This document shows positions 17,183 to 25,722 of a stretch of DNA of 64,000 bases, one piece after another (position 1 is the stretch's first letter; each line of letters starts with the position of its first letter). The position numbers and the translations under genes are program-made. The notes beneath the pieces were generated by a model. The model was not told the origin of the DNA and ran no database searches. It saw only the letters and a list, made by a program, of their open reading frames with translations. The stretch comes from Grimontia kaedaensis (GTDB lineage: Bacteria; Pseudomonadota; Gammaproteobacteria; Enterobacterales; Vibrionaceae): positions 1,302,001 to 1,366,000 of the forward strand of contig NZ_CP082275.1 of NCBI RefSeq assembly GCF_023746615.1. Reading direction: 5' to 3'.

Positions 17183-17704
17183 TTACTCCTTTATTTGGTC
17201 GTTGGACATCAAGCGTTGAATGGCATTCAAAGACTTCGATATGCCAATCAAAAACAGAAAAAGGAAAGAGACAGGGATCATCCCTTTGATGACCCACCGA
17301 TGCGGTAAGCCACCGGGGTCGCCACTGCCTTCACCTAATTGGTAGGCCTCTCGGGTAAAGTCGAGACCGAAATAAAAAATCAGAAAGCTGAACGGTAACA
17401 GCAAGATAAGGCAACCAAGCAAGTTGATGACCGCCTGAATTTTCTGTGGCCAGCGCTCGTAAAATACATCAATACGGACATGTCCTCCCGTTTTCAGCGC
17501 ATAGGGGATACCCAGTAAAAACACAGCGGAAAACAGATGCCATTCAAGCTCTTGGGAACCAATCGATACTTGATTGAAGACGTACCTCATCACCACGTTG
17601 TAAAACACGTTGATAACGAGCAGCAGGAAAAGGGTACTGGCTATCCAGCCCAGCACATCAGCGATTCTATTAATGGATCGCTCAAGTAATAACAGCGTAT
17701 GCAT
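17183..17704 (-). CDS. dctQ: TRAP transporter small permease subunit (DctQ type)
   Basis: A 173-residue four-helix membrane protein that pairs with the large permease. SQELEWHLFSAVFLLGIPYA and GGHVRIDVFYER are the typical DctQ segments. The start is the ATG at 17704, with GGAG six bases upstream; a GTG two codons earlier would overlap that site. A terminator-like hairpin lies immediately upstream of its ribosome site, separating it from dctP. Confidence 0.93.
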   Translation of the reverse strand: MHTLLLLERSINRIADVLGWIASTLFLLLVINVFYNVVMRYVFNQVSIGSQELEWHLFSAVFLLGIPYALKTGGHVRIDVFYERWPQKIQAVINLLGCLILLLPFSFLIFYFGLDFTREAYQLGEGSGDPGGLPHRWVIKGMIPVSFLFLFLIGISKSLNAIQRLMSNDQIKE

Positions 17705-17719
17705 GCTCACTCCATGAAC

Positions 17720-17748
17720 AAAAAAGCGCCGGGTGGGATATCCCGGCG
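17720..17748 (-). terminator. Intra-operon attenuator between dctP and dctQ
   Basis: CGCCGGG and CCCGGCG form a stem around 8 bases. On the minus strand it is followed by a run of T directly in front of the dctQ ribosome site. Partial termination here would give more binding protein than permease. Confidence 0.8.
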
Positions 17749-17767
17749 AAAAACAACTTCATGCCTT

Positions 17768-18850
17768 CTATTGGCCTTGAAGATAAGCTTCCTCAGAAAT
17801 GGAGGTCCAACGGCGTATTTTGTCCAGGTAGGCCTGTTGGGAGTCGAGGATCTTTTTCGCTTGCGCATCTTTGTCGGCATAGTTCGCCAGTAATTTGGTG
17901 TTGGCAGAGCGCAAGGCATTAATCACATCCTCAGGGAACTGTTTAACCTGAATGTCGGGATATTCGGTGGTCATTTCTTCCCACGCTTCTGCGCTGGCAT
18001 GTGCGTTTTGGATATACATGTCGTAAGCCGCAGTACGCATGGCTACCCGAAGGATTTCCTGCAGATCTTCAGGCAGGCGTTCCCAGGTTCGCTTGTTGAC
18101 GAGAAATTGCAGTTCAGTCGCGGGCTCATGCCAGCCTGTGTAGTAGTAAGGAGCAATTTTGTGAAAGCCCATACGTAAATCCAGCCCTGGGCCTACCCAT
18201 TCCAACGCATCAATAGTGCGTCTTTCCAGAGCGGTATAAAGCTCACCGGGGGCGATGTTTGTCGGGCTCGCACCTAGCTCAGCCAATACTTCACCAGCAA
18301 AGCCGGGAATACGCATCTTTAGTCCTTCCAGGTCATCCACTGAGTTGATTTCCTTTTGGAACCAGCCACCCATTTGAACGCCGGTATTACCGCCGGGGAA
18401 GGAAAGAAGATTGTGTGGGGCATAGACTTCTTCCATCAGTGCCATGCCGTCTCCATGATAGAACCAACCATACTGTTCGGAAGCGACCATACCGAATGGC
18501 ATGGTGGTGAAGAACAGCGTGTTTGGCACTTTGCCTTTCCAGTAATACGAGGCTGAGTGTCCCATGTCATATTGGCCTGACTTCACCATGTCGAAGACAC
18601 CGAAAGGAGATTTGTGCTTATTAGATGAGTCGATGCGGATCTTTAGACGTCCATTGGACATTCTCTCCGCCATGGCGGCCATATTCTTGGTGGCATCACC
18701 GAAAATGGGGAAGTTAGGCCCCCAGGTTTCGGCTAATGTCAGTCGGTAGGTTTTCTCCGCGGCAAAGGCAGAAAAACTGAGGACGGCAGAGAGGCAAATA
18801 CATGCAAATGCCGCCAGTGCTTTTTCAGTTTTGGAATGTAGAGGTTTCAT
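17768..18850 (-). CDS. dctP: TRAP transporter solute-binding protein (TakP-like DctP family)
   Basis: A 360-residue periplasmic protein with a signal peptide ending near residue 30 (SFSAFA). FPGGNTGVQMGGWF, then the KMRIPGFAGEVLAELG segment and DALEWVGPG closely recall the 2-oxoacid-binding TakP of Rhodobacter sphaeroides, so pyruvate-like 2-oxoacids or lactate are the best substrate guess. The ligand was inferred from remembered motifs, not from an alignment. The ATG at 18850 has AAGGAA upstream; the longer open frame has no signal peptide at its start. It is the first gene of a five-gene operon. Confidence 0.92.
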   Translation of the reverse strand: MKPLHSKTEKALAAFACICLSAVLSFSAFAAEKTYRLTLAETWGPNFPIFGDATKNMAAMAERMSNGRLKIRIDSSNKHKSPFGVFDMVKSGQYDMGHSASYYWKGKVPNTLFFTTMPFGMVASEQYGWFYHGDGMALMEEVYAPHNLLSFPGGNTGVQMGGWFQKEINSVDDLEGLKMRIPGFAGEVLAELGASPTNIAPGELYTALERRTIDALEWVGPGLDLRMGFHKIAPYYYTGWHEPATELQFLVNKRTWERLPEDLQEILRVAMRTAAYDMYIQNAHASAEAWEEMTTEYPDIQVKQFPEDVINALRSANTKLLANYADKDAQAKKILDSQQAYLDKIRRWTSISEEAYLQGQ

Positions 18851-19213
18851 GTCGCATTTCCTTATTGCTATAGAAATTCCAACGACACGATGAATAACAA
18901 TTTGATAACAATGAATTCGTAATACCGCGCAAGTACTCGTATGAGGCAACATCATCACTACTTAGATGTTTCCTACGTATTTTTTCGGATCTTATCTATT
19001 TAAGGCTCTGAATTTTATGGTGGAATAAGGCTAGTTGTGGCTTCAGGAAAGTAAGCAAATGCTACGTATTTCTTGTGATGGATTTCATTTGTAGGTTTGT
19101 TGCTTATTTGTGATCGCGGTGGCTTTTGGCCAACACCTCTCCTGAATAATCCGTCTGGGAAGAAAAGAGAAAGGCCTACACGGTAGGCCTCTCAATCAAT
19201 TGTTTAGCCATGA
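18851..19213. other. TRAP operon leader with a repeated CTACGTATTT decamer
   Basis: No gene. The decamer CTACGTATTT occurs at 18973-18982 and again at 19062-19071, in the same orientation, 89 bp apart, inside the presumed promoter region of dctP. It contains the palindrome TACGTA, a plausible half-site for the LuxR-type regulator of this operon. A terminator for the next gene lies at 19161-19190. Confidence 0.5.
19161..19190 (-). terminator. Terminator after the Calx-beta protein gene
   Basis: AGGCCTAC-acg-GTAGGCCT with a T-rich tail on the minus strand, 23 bp past the stop at 19214. Confidence 0.85.
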
Positions 19214-20941
19214 TTATGGCGAGGTTTTGCAGCCTTTTCGGGTAATATCAACAGTCTTTGACTTAGTGCCTTCACCCAAACAGTAGGTACCAATTAACCT
19301 TGTGGTACAGGAAGGCAAACCATTTTCGTCTGCTGTGATAGTGACATAGATAGTGTTAGACAATCTTGTTCCAAGAGTATCACCATGTTGGCAGTAATTT
19401 TTATAGAACTCAGTCATATAGGCATTTACATTGGTGAGTGTTTTGATCTCCGATTGTCCGATATAGCCTATACTCATCGCGTCGACCGATTGTGAACCAC
19501 CCAACTCAGTCTTCCAGGATATGCTTCCTTTGGTTCTCGATGTCATGTAGTACTTCTGAACTGTTGATTTTTCACAGTCCATGACGATACCGCCGCTAAA
19601 TGGCGCATCAATGTCAGATCCTCGGATGTAAGAATAAAGTTTATCGCTGTTGTTACAGTTAAACGATGGCTCGTCATTATCATTGATGGTCCCAGTGCCT
19701 GATTTGAGGTCTGATTCATCCTCTTTTATCCAAGCATCAAGAGTAAAGGTTTTCGCAGGCTCATCGTTGTCATCATTGACAGTGGGGACAACAACGCTGA
19801 ATATATTGTCCCCCGGTTCAAAATTGACGCTCACGCCCTCACTATTGAGTGTGACATCTTCGGTTGTACCGTTATAACCAATCGTTACATCAGCGCTATA
19901 ATCCACATTCACTTTGGCCGTATTATCTTTTATGGCTAAAACAACGTCCTTGTCTGCTTTCAGCTTTTGGTTGAGAGATACATAAAAGGTTGCATTTTGT
20001 CCTTCAGTAACGGTGTCATCTGACACATCAGAGACTTCAATGTTGCGCTCACTTGGAAATATAGTCGCGTCATAGCACTCGTGACTTTCCTGAGTGTTAG
20101 TTGCCATAGCACTAATGCGGTTTGGGAATAAACCAACAACGACTTTTTCACCTGTCTCCGGGTTCAGCCGAACCAGTTTGGTGCTATTGATATTACCCGT
20201 TACGTTTTGGTTTTTTGCTGCAATTAATACCTGTCCGTTCTGATCAAGGGTGGCTGCAGTGATGAAGTCAACAAAGTGGAAAGATTCCAATTTGGCAACA
20301 GCATTACTGGTGTTGATGCTGAAGGTTCTGCCGTTAGTAATAAATAGCAAATCGCCTTTATAAAACACAAAGTCCCCCCAGCTTGAAAAACCAGAGTAAC
20401 CGAGTGTTGGCTTGTCAAACTCTGCGATGTCAGTGGTACTGGCTGTTGAAGGGTCAATAGTAAAGAGTTTTCGGTTGTCAGACGCATACAAAGTCCCGGT
20501 GGCGGGCTCAAAAGCCATGCGAAAAACGCTGGGAATGTTGCCGACGATAGTATGCGTATTGGTCTGAGAATCGAAATAGGCGAGCTGGTTAGGCTTTAGC
20601 TTGGACGCATGGAAATCAAGGCTTGCAAATTCATCTACCGACGTATCTTGCCCTAGTTCCTCAACATAATAGGCTTCGGGTCTCGGCGCACTCACATAAT
20701 ATATACGGTTGGTGTTTTTGTCGTAAGCCATGGCTGAGGTGCTGAACTCAGCGCGCGACTTTTTAATTGCCCGGTCACCGTTGTAGGTGCCTGACAGTTT
20801 TTTTGTCTCCTGTAAATCAATCATAAATCCAACATGTCCGCGCCCTGCATTCATGGCATAGACGTTTCCATAACATTCGGCTTTAGCGCCGATAGATATA
20901 ACACTCGCAAGGATAAAACCTGCAATTAATCGCTTCTTCAT
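19214..20941 (-). CDS. Secreted Calx-beta domain protein of unknown function
   Basis: A 575-residue protein with a signal peptide (cleavage after AKA, residue 21). Residues 25-290 contain repeating beta-rich units such as MAYDKNTNRIYYVS, MAFEPATGTLYASD and ATLDQNGQVLIAAK, which suggests a beta-propeller. Residues 300-425 form one Calx-beta domain, entered at VSDDTVTEGQNATFYVSL and closed by SGTGTINDNDEP. The last 150 residues hold several cysteines, probably in disulphides. Calx-beta domains bind calcium in adhesins and surface proteins. There is no clear sorting signal. The gene is monocistronic. Confidence 0.75.
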   Translation of the reverse strand: MKKRLIAGFILASVISIGAKAECYGNVYAMNAGRGHVGFMIDLQETKKLSGTYNGDRAIKKSRAEFSTSAMAYDKNTNRIYYVSAPRPEAYYVEELGQDTSVDEFASLDFHASKLKPNQLAYFDSQTNTHTIVGNIPSVFRMAFEPATGTLYASDNRKLFTIDPSTASTTDIAEFDKPTLGYSGFSSWGDFVFYKGDLLFITNGRTFSINTSNAVAKLESFHFVDFITAATLDQNGQVLIAAKNQNVTGNINSTKLVRLNPETGEKVVVGLFPNRISAMATNTQESHECYDATIFPSERNIEVSDVSDDTVTEGQNATFYVSLNQKLKADKDVVLAIKDNTAKVNVDYSADVTIGYNGTTEDVTLNSEGVSVNFEPGDNIFSVVVPTVNDDNDEPAKTFTLDAWIKEDESDLKSGTGTINDNDEPSFNCNNSDKLYSYIRGSDIDAPFSGGIVMDCEKSTVQKYYMTSRTKGSISWKTELGGSQSVDAMSIGYIGQSEIKTLTNVNAYMTEFYKNYCQHGDTLGTRLSNTIYVTITADENGLPSCTTRLIGTYCLGEGTKSKTVDITRKGCKTSP

Positions 20942-21278
20942 GAGCTTCCTCTTTGAATTGTTACATTTGGGTTAAGGAAATATTTCAATTGCATCTCGAT
21001 ACTACTAATGTGGTTTTATATTGATTGACTCATAGGTGAGACATTATGGTTTTTTAAGCTTCAGTGTTTTCTAATTGAGCGCACTAGTGATTGATTAATA
21101 AAATTAATTAGTTAGTGCTAAATGTGCGGATAATGAATGTTTGAAGTGTTAATAATGTTTACAGTTCTTGTTGATTTACGCTTAATAAAACAAGATCTGT
21201 ATTAACTATCAAAAAGCGGGTAAGCCTGATTGAGCTATTGAAATAGAGAGGTTCTGGAAGACTTGGCGAAAGGTCAGA
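20942..21278. other. AT-rich intergenic region upstream of the Calx-beta gene
   Basis: No gene or RNA was recognised. The stretch is AT-rich and must hold the promoter for the leftward Calx-beta gene. A GAGGAAG sequence lies just before its ATG at 20941. Confidence 0.5.
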
Positions 21279-21298
21279 AAAAAGGGCCTTGAGGCCCT
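21279..21298 (-). terminator. Terminator after spo0M
   Basis: GGGCC-ttga-GGCCC at about 21284-21297, with six T on the minus strand side, 25 bp past the spo0M-like stop. Confidence 0.8.
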
Positions 21299-21322
21299 AT
21301 CAATTGTTGCAGCAGTACTAAA

Positions 21323-22063
21323 TTAGACGCTCAAAATCGGTGCCAGCGCTTGTGAGACTTCGCCTTCAGATGCGTCACGGGAAATGGTGAATGAGCGGTA
21401 GGTATCGCCACGGCCGAATGAACGGTCAATCTCGGCAAGGCAGCGGATAACCGCACCATCCAATATGAAAGAAAGCTCGATTTCCTTCTTGTTGAACATG
21501 CCGCTGTTTTTAAATTCAAGCTCTTGGTAACAGCCAGAAACAGAGGCAAAACCGTTCCCACGCAAATGTCCTTTTTCTACATCCGCTTTCACCAAGTTAA
21601 AGCCTTCACGCTCAATGGCGGCAAGCACACGTTGTACCGCGGGCAGCGGGCGAACTTCCAGATAATCACGGTCAGTTGGGTCAATGGCGAAATCAATATC
21701 CAGAACAGTCTCTACCCAGACGTGGCTCTGGTTGAGTTTTGCGCTAACCGCCGTAATTGGCGTCTCGTCATGCAGTTTTAGTTCGAACGGGACTTCTTTT
21801 TCTTCACCAGGTTGAATAGTGAAAGGGTCATTTGCCTGAATGTGACCAAGGACAAAGACCTGATAACCCACTCCAGAGTCAGACTCAACTTTGACTTCAG
21901 TGCAGAGCTTAACTGTGATGGAGTCAATTTCCTGTTCTACATCACCGCCCTTTATATGAACGGTACCACGCAGGGTTTCGCCTTGGTAGACAGATTCATT
22001 GTGGAGAATGGTGTCGACTTTTGTTGCGCCAATACCTAAAGAAGCTTTGAGTTTCTTGAACAT
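21323..22063 (-). CDS. Spo0M-family (arrestin-fold) protein
   Basis: A 246-residue protein of the SpoOM family, beginning MFKKLKASLGIGATKVDTIL and carrying YQGETLRGTVHIKGGDVEQ, the two most conserved stretches. Members have an arrestin-like double beta-sandwich. In Bacillus Spo0M affects sporulation and cell division, but Gram-negative members have no established role. It lies downstream of miaE in the same direction, separated by a strong terminator, so it is probably transcribed alone. Confidence 0.87.
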   Translation of the reverse strand: MFKKLKASLGIGATKVDTILHNESVYQGETLRGTVHIKGGDVEQEIDSITVKLCTEVKVESDSGVGYQVFVLGHIQANDPFTIQPGEEKEVPFELKLHDETPITAVSAKLNQSHVWVETVLDIDFAIDPTDRDYLEVRPLPAVQRVLAAIEREGFNLVKADVEKGHLRGNGFASVSGCYQELEFKNSGMFNKKEIELSFILDGAVIRCLAEIDRSFGRGDTYRSFTISRDASEGEVSQALAPILSV

Positions 22064-22142
22064 AGTGATCCTTGATTGTTCAGTGTCATTCTCTGTTTAC
22101 CGAAGATTGGCTGTCGGTGCAAGTCACAGACATAATAAAGAA

Positions 22143-22169
22143 AAAGTCAGGGGAGAAGGCCCTGACTTT
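22143..22169 (-). terminator. Terminator after miaE
   Basis: AAAGTCAGGG and CCCTGACTTT form a perfect 10-bp stem around GAGAAGG, 7 bp past the miaE stop. A T-rich tail follows on the minus strand. Confidence 0.9.
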
Positions 22170-22175
22170 GTCGAG

Positions 22176-22955
22176 TTATGCTGCGAGTGACGGCACGCCA
22201 CTGTGGAAGCGGAACATATCATCTGGTGTTTGGATAAGTTCGGCTTCTTTCTCACCAATGGCTTTTACACGGTCGGAGATATCTCCGCCGGCAATGGCTG
22301 CCGCCAGCTTTAGATAATCCTGATAGTGGCGTGCTTCAGAGCGAAGTAGAGAGATATAAAACTTACGCAGTTCTTCATCCAGATACGGCGCAACTTTGGC
22401 AAAACGTTCACATGAGCGCGCTTCAATGTAAGCACCAATAATCAACTTATCGACCAATGTTGCAGGCTCATGGGTACGGACAATCGACATGAGACCGCGA
22501 GCATAACGACCAGCATTGAGCGGGCTATAAGGCATGTCGCGCTTTTCCATGATCTCGATAACCTGTTCAAAATGATGGAATTCTTCTTTGATGAGGCGAA
22601 CCATTTTGTCGATTAAATCTGGGCCGTGTTCGAAACCAGCCTTTGGTTTAAGCGGAGCACTCAACCCATTCTTTTTGGCATGGAATATACCTTCCCGCAT
22701 ACCGCGGTAAACGAAATCTTCATAGGGCTTTGCCCACTCCAAAAGTAGCTCGCCACTCGAAGTATCAATGGCATATTTGCGAATAAGCCAGAGGGCGGTT
22801 TGGCTTGCTTTCAATTCACAATTTGCATGATCACGTAGAAGAATAGTTTCGTTTTCCGGTTTTATGGCTTCATCAATCCAGGCTTGTGGAGTTTCACAGT
22901 GCAGGAATCCGCGCACTGGCTCGAGCAGGCTTTCTAATTCAGGGCTTAGCGACAT
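22176..22955 (-). CDS. miaE: tRNA 2-methylthio-N6-isopentenyladenosine-37 hydroxylase
   Basis: A 259-residue non-haem diiron oxygenase that hydroxylates the modified A37 next to the anticodon of tRNAs reading UNN codons. The ferritin-like four-helix bundle shows metal ligands in NCELKASQTALWL, EEFHHFEQV and EARSCERFAKV, then RSEARHYQDYLKLA. The length matches the family. A near-consensus promoter lies upstream at 22994-23022. MiaE is patchily distributed in gammaproteobacteria and common in Vibrionaceae. Confidence 0.93.
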   Translation of the reverse strand: MSLSPELESLLEPVRGFLHCETPQAWIDEAIKPENETILLRDHANCELKASQTALWLIRKYAIDTSSGELLLEWAKPYEDFVYRGMREGIFHAKKNGLSAPLKPKAGFEHGPDLIDKMVRLIKEEFHHFEQVIEIMEKRDMPYSPLNAGRYARGLMSIVRTHEPATLVDKLIIGAYIEARSCERFAKVAPYLDEELRKFYISLLRSEARHYQDYLKLAAAIAGGDISDRVKAIGEKEAELIQTPDDMFRFHSGVPSLAA

Positions 22956-22993
22956 CGATTTTCTTTGGTCTTTTTAGTGCTTTGAAGGCGGCA

Positions 22994-23022
22994 ATTATAC
23001 AGCTCAGCCCTAGTGATACCAA
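22994..23022 (-). promoter_or_regulatory. miaE promoter
   Basis: On the minus strand TTGGTA (23017-23022) and TATAAT (22994-22999) are exactly 17 bp apart. Transcription would start near 22987, about 30 bases before the miaE ATG. Confidence 0.75.
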
Positions 23023-23044
23023 ACACGCTCTAAGCCGCTGGCAC

Positions 23045-23073
23045 TTTGATGTTCGAAAAAGTTGAACATCAAA
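23045..23073. promoter_or_regulatory. 10-bp inverted repeat upstream of the pirin gene
   Basis: TTTGATGTTC and GAACATCAAA are perfect complements around 9 bases, 86 bp upstream of the pirin ATG. No T-tract follows and no gene ends here on either strand, so it is more likely an operator than a terminator. Confidence 0.6.
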
Positions 23074-23158
23074 CTCAAATCTCTCTGGTTTTATTCAGGA
23101 TTGGGTTTCCCTAATCTTTATTTCTAGAGCAATCAGTGACGTGACAAAGGAGATTCAA

Positions 23159-23854
23159 ATGATTGATATCCGTAAATCTGAACAGCGTGGCCGCGCAAGC
23201 TTTGGTTGGTTGGATAGTCGCCATACTTTCTCTTTTGGTCATTATCACGATCCTGACCAAATGGGTTTCTCAGCGCTTCGTGTCATTAACGATGATGTGG
23301 TGAAACCGTCAGCAGGATTTGATACTCATGGCCACCGTGATATGGAGATCATTAGTTATGTTCTCGACGGTGTGATTGAGCACAAGGACAGTGAAGGTAA
23401 TATTCAGTCTCTTCCAGCAGGCGAATTTCAATTGATGTCTGCCGGAAAGGGGATTTACCACAGCGAATACAATGGCTCGACCGACAGTGACCTCCGCTTC
23501 TTACAAATTTGGATTCAGCCTAACAAGAGAGGTGGCACACCAAGTTATCAGCAGAAGGACTTTGGCAAAGCACCAGGCTTCACTGTGATTGCAACGCCTG
23601 ACGGCCGTGACGGCACATTGAACATTAAGCAAAATGCCCGGTTATTACAGTTAATTTTGGAAAACGATAGTTCGGAAACCTTCAACCCGGAAATGGGCAG
23701 TAATGTGTATGTGCATGTCGTAGCGGGAGAGCTGTCAGTGAATGATGTTGTTCTCTCAGGTGGAGACGGTGCCAAAGTCAGCGGGCTCTACCAAGTCTGT
23801 CTGAAAAATAACGGCGCAGAAAACGTAACGGCTCTGATATTCGATTTACCTTAA
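23159..23854 (+). CDS. Pirin-family protein (YhhW/quercetinase-like)
   Basis: A 231-residue bicupin. The metal-binding segment is FDTHGHRDMEIISYVLDG near residue 55, with a second histidine and glutamate in KGIYHSEYN near 100. YhhW-type members can oxidise quercetin, while the natural role is unsettled. The start is the ATG at 23159, which follows AAAGGAG; an upstream in-frame GTG would overlap that site. It is monocistronic, with a hairpin after it. The 10-bp inverted repeat at 23045-23073 may control it. Confidence 0.9.
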   Translation: MIDIRKSEQRGRASFGWLDSRHTFSFGHYHDPDQMGFSALRVINDDVVKPSAGFDTHGHRDMEIISYVLDGVIEHKDSEGNIQSLPAGEFQLMSAGKGIYHSEYNGSTDSDLRFLQIWIQPNKRGGTPSYQQKDFGKAPGFTVIATPDGRDGTLNIKQNARLLQLILENDSSETFNPEMGSNVYVHVVAGELSVNDVVLSGGDGAKVSGLYQVCLKNNGAENVTALIFDLP

Positions 23855-23876
23855 CGTGTGTGGGCTCGTGAAATAG

Positions 23877-23902
23877 AAGGTCGGCCAAAAGCTGGCCTTT
23901 TT
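23877..23902 (+). terminator. Terminator after the pirin gene
   Basis: AAGG-t-CGGC pairs with GCTG-g-CCTT around CAAAA, with one internal mismatch and a following run of T. Confidence 0.75.
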
Positions 23903-23997
23903 GGGTTTTGGGAAAACATCGCAGGAAATACTCCTGACACGATCTGTCAGTAGGTGTCAGTAATCTCTTTTCAACCCATACGAAAGGAGAAAACACC

Positions 23998-24324
23998 ATG
24001 GATAACGTTGTAGAAACTGTAAGATTCAAATTGAAAGAAGGCACTGACGTAAACGCTTTTCTGGCAGCTGCAGAAGGTACTTTGCCTTACATCAGCGGTT
24101 GTGAAGGGTTCGTCTACCGCTCGTTGAGTTTTGATGAGCAATCGCAGGAATGGACAGACATTGTTTACTGGACCAATCTTGCTAACGCACAAGCTGCCTC
24201 TAAAAACTTCATGAACGACGAAGGTGCGCAGAAGATGGTGTCGCATATTGATAGCGCTACACTTGTTATGGCGCATCAAGGCGTCAGAATGAGTGCAATG
24301 GGTGAATGTATCGAGTCTGCGTAA
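23998..24324 (+). CDS. Small antibiotic-biosynthesis-monooxygenase-like protein
   Basis: A 108-residue protein of ferredoxin-like fold size. An N-terminal strand VVETVRFKLKEG, a middle FVYRSLSFDEQSQEWTDIVY and AQAASKNFM suggest the dimeric alpha/beta-barrel (ABM) group. It is preceded by AAAGGAG. The next gene, a WYL regulator, starts 13 bp after its stop, so the two form an operon and the regulator may respond to the same signal. No catalytic residue can be assigned. Confidence 0.7.
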   Translation: MDNVVETVRFKLKEGTDVNAFLAAAEGTLPYISGCEGFVYRSLSFDEQSQEWTDIVYWTNLANAQAASKNFMNDEGAQKMVSHIDSATLVMAHQGVRMSAMGECIESA

Positions 24325-24336
24325 CAGGAATTATCA

Positions 24337-25020
24337 ATGAGTAAATCGGAGCGCTTGTTTGAGCTTCTCACTTTACTGCGTAGTAAACGTTACGCGGTCA
24401 CAGCGAAGGCATTGGCAGAAGAGTTGAATGTCAGTGAGCGCACGATTTACCGTGATATCCAATCCCTGCAATTGTCCGGCGTTCCCATTGAGGGCGAAGC
24501 GGGGATTGGTTACCTGTTAGGCAAAGGATCACACCTTCCGCCTCTTATGTTTACGGAAGAAGAAATCATGGCGCTGGAGCTGGGTATGCGAATGGTTCGT
24601 GCGTGGTCAGATAGGAGTTTGGCTTCTGCTACCGATAGCGCATCTCGAAAAATTCGCTCTGTCTTACCGGAACACCTCAAAGCACAGATAGATGCACTTC
24701 CTCTGGCCGTGCCAGCGTTTCATGTAGAAACTGAGTGCGCTGTTTATGGCGAATTGCTTCGTGAAGCTACCTCTGAGAAACACAAAACAAAAATCAAATA
24801 CCAAACAGGAGAAGGGAAGTACTCAGAGCGCGTTATTCACCCTCTAGGTCAGGTTTACTGGGGAAAAGTCTGGACGCTGGTGGCTTGGTGTGAGCTTCGG
24901 GATGATTATCGGAGCTTCCGCATAGACCGTATTCAGTCCATCGAAGTGTTGGGAGAACATTTCGAAGCCAGCGAGGTGAAATCTTTCCAGCACTATCTGT
25001 CGTTTTGTGAAGAAAGCTGA
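24337..25020 (+). CDS. YafY-family transcriptional regulator with WYL domain
   Basis: A 227-residue regulator. The N-terminal winged helix-turn-helix of the DeoR/HTH_11 type reads KRYAVTAKALAEELNVSERT and then IYRDIQSLQLSGVPIEGEAG. The C-terminal half is a WYL domain, with YWGKVWTLVAWCELRDDYRS near residue 170. WYL domains bind nucleic acids or small ligands. It is co-transcribed with the small monooxygenase-like gene and probably regulates that operon. Confidence 0.87.
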   Translation: MSKSERLFELLTLLRSKRYAVTAKALAEELNVSERTIYRDIQSLQLSGVPIEGEAGIGYLLGKGSHLPPLMFTEEEIMALELGMRMVRAWSDRSLASATDSASRKIRSVLPEHLKAQIDALPLAVPAFHVETECAVYGELLREATSEKHKTKIKYQTGEGKYSERVIHPLGQVYWGKVWTLVAWCELRDDYRSFRIDRIQSIEVLGEHFEASEVKSFQHYLSFCEES

Positions 25021-25145
25021 ATTGAGTGAAAGCTTAAATACAAAAAAATTAAACCTTTCTGAAAATGCTCCCGTAAATATTCTCCGCTGATCAGCAAAAC
25101 CTCGGGTTGTACCCTTACATTTAAATAAAAATAAGGAGAGATCAT

Positions 25146-25658
25146 ATGATTTCTTTTAAGGTTTTGTCGTCTTTAAAATCAATGCTGGTAACTTCTGTAC
25201 TGGTACTATTTCTTGCTGCTTGCGGAGCCCAGGCTCACAATCATGGCGGGAAACAAAACATCGTTGAAATCGCTGCCGGTAACCCCGATTTCAGCACCTT
25301 GGTGGCAGCGGTGAAAGCAGCAGGTTTGGTAGAAACACTGCAAGGGCCCGGTCCTTTTACTGTGTTTGCGCCAACCAATGAAGCGTTTGCCAAGTTGCCT
25401 GCGGGAACAGTTGAAAGCCTCCTAAAACCAGAAAACAAAAACCAACTCGTCGCGATTCTCACCTATCATGTGGTGCCAGGAAAAGTGATGGCAAGCGATG
25501 TTGTAGGTCTTTCAGAAGCGAAAACCGTTCAGGGAAGCAAAGTCAAAATTGATTCGTCGAATGGCGTGAAAGTAGATAATGCCAATGTCGTAGCGACCGA
25601 TATAGAGGCATCAAATGGCGTTATTCATGTTATCGACAGCGTTATTATTCCTCAGTAA
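25146..25658 (+). CDS. Fasciclin-domain lipoprotein
   Basis: A 170-residue protein with a lipoprotein signal (LFLAAC, Cys near residue 27) and one fasciclin (FAS1) domain from about 40 to the end. The FAS1 motifs are FTVFAPTNEAFAKLP near 75 and NGVIHVIDSVIIPQ at the C-terminus. Such proteins are secreted or envelope-bound and are often linked to adhesion or stress. AAGGAGAG precedes the ATG. It is monocistronic with a perfect bidirectional terminator. Confidence 0.88.
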   Translation: MISFKVLSSLKSMLVTSVLVLFLAACGAQAHNHGGKQNIVEIAAGNPDFSTLVAAVKAAGLVETLQGPGPFTVFAPTNEAFAKLPAGTVESLLKPENKNQLVAILTYHVVPGKVMASDVVGLSEAKTVQGSKVKIDSSNGVKVDNANVVATDIEASNGVIHVIDSVIIPQ

Positions 25659-25676
25659 ACACCGAAATTAGAATGC

Positions 25677-25708
25677 AAAAGAAGCGGGCTGATTAGCCCG
25701 CTTCTTTT
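25677..25708. terminator. Bidirectional terminator between the fasciclin and SulP genes
   Basis: AAAAGAAGCGGGCT-gatt-AGCCCGCTTCTTTT, a perfect 14-bp stem with A and T ends. It serves the two convergent genes. Confidence 0.92.
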
Positions 25709-25722
25709 ATTTTGGAAACTGA

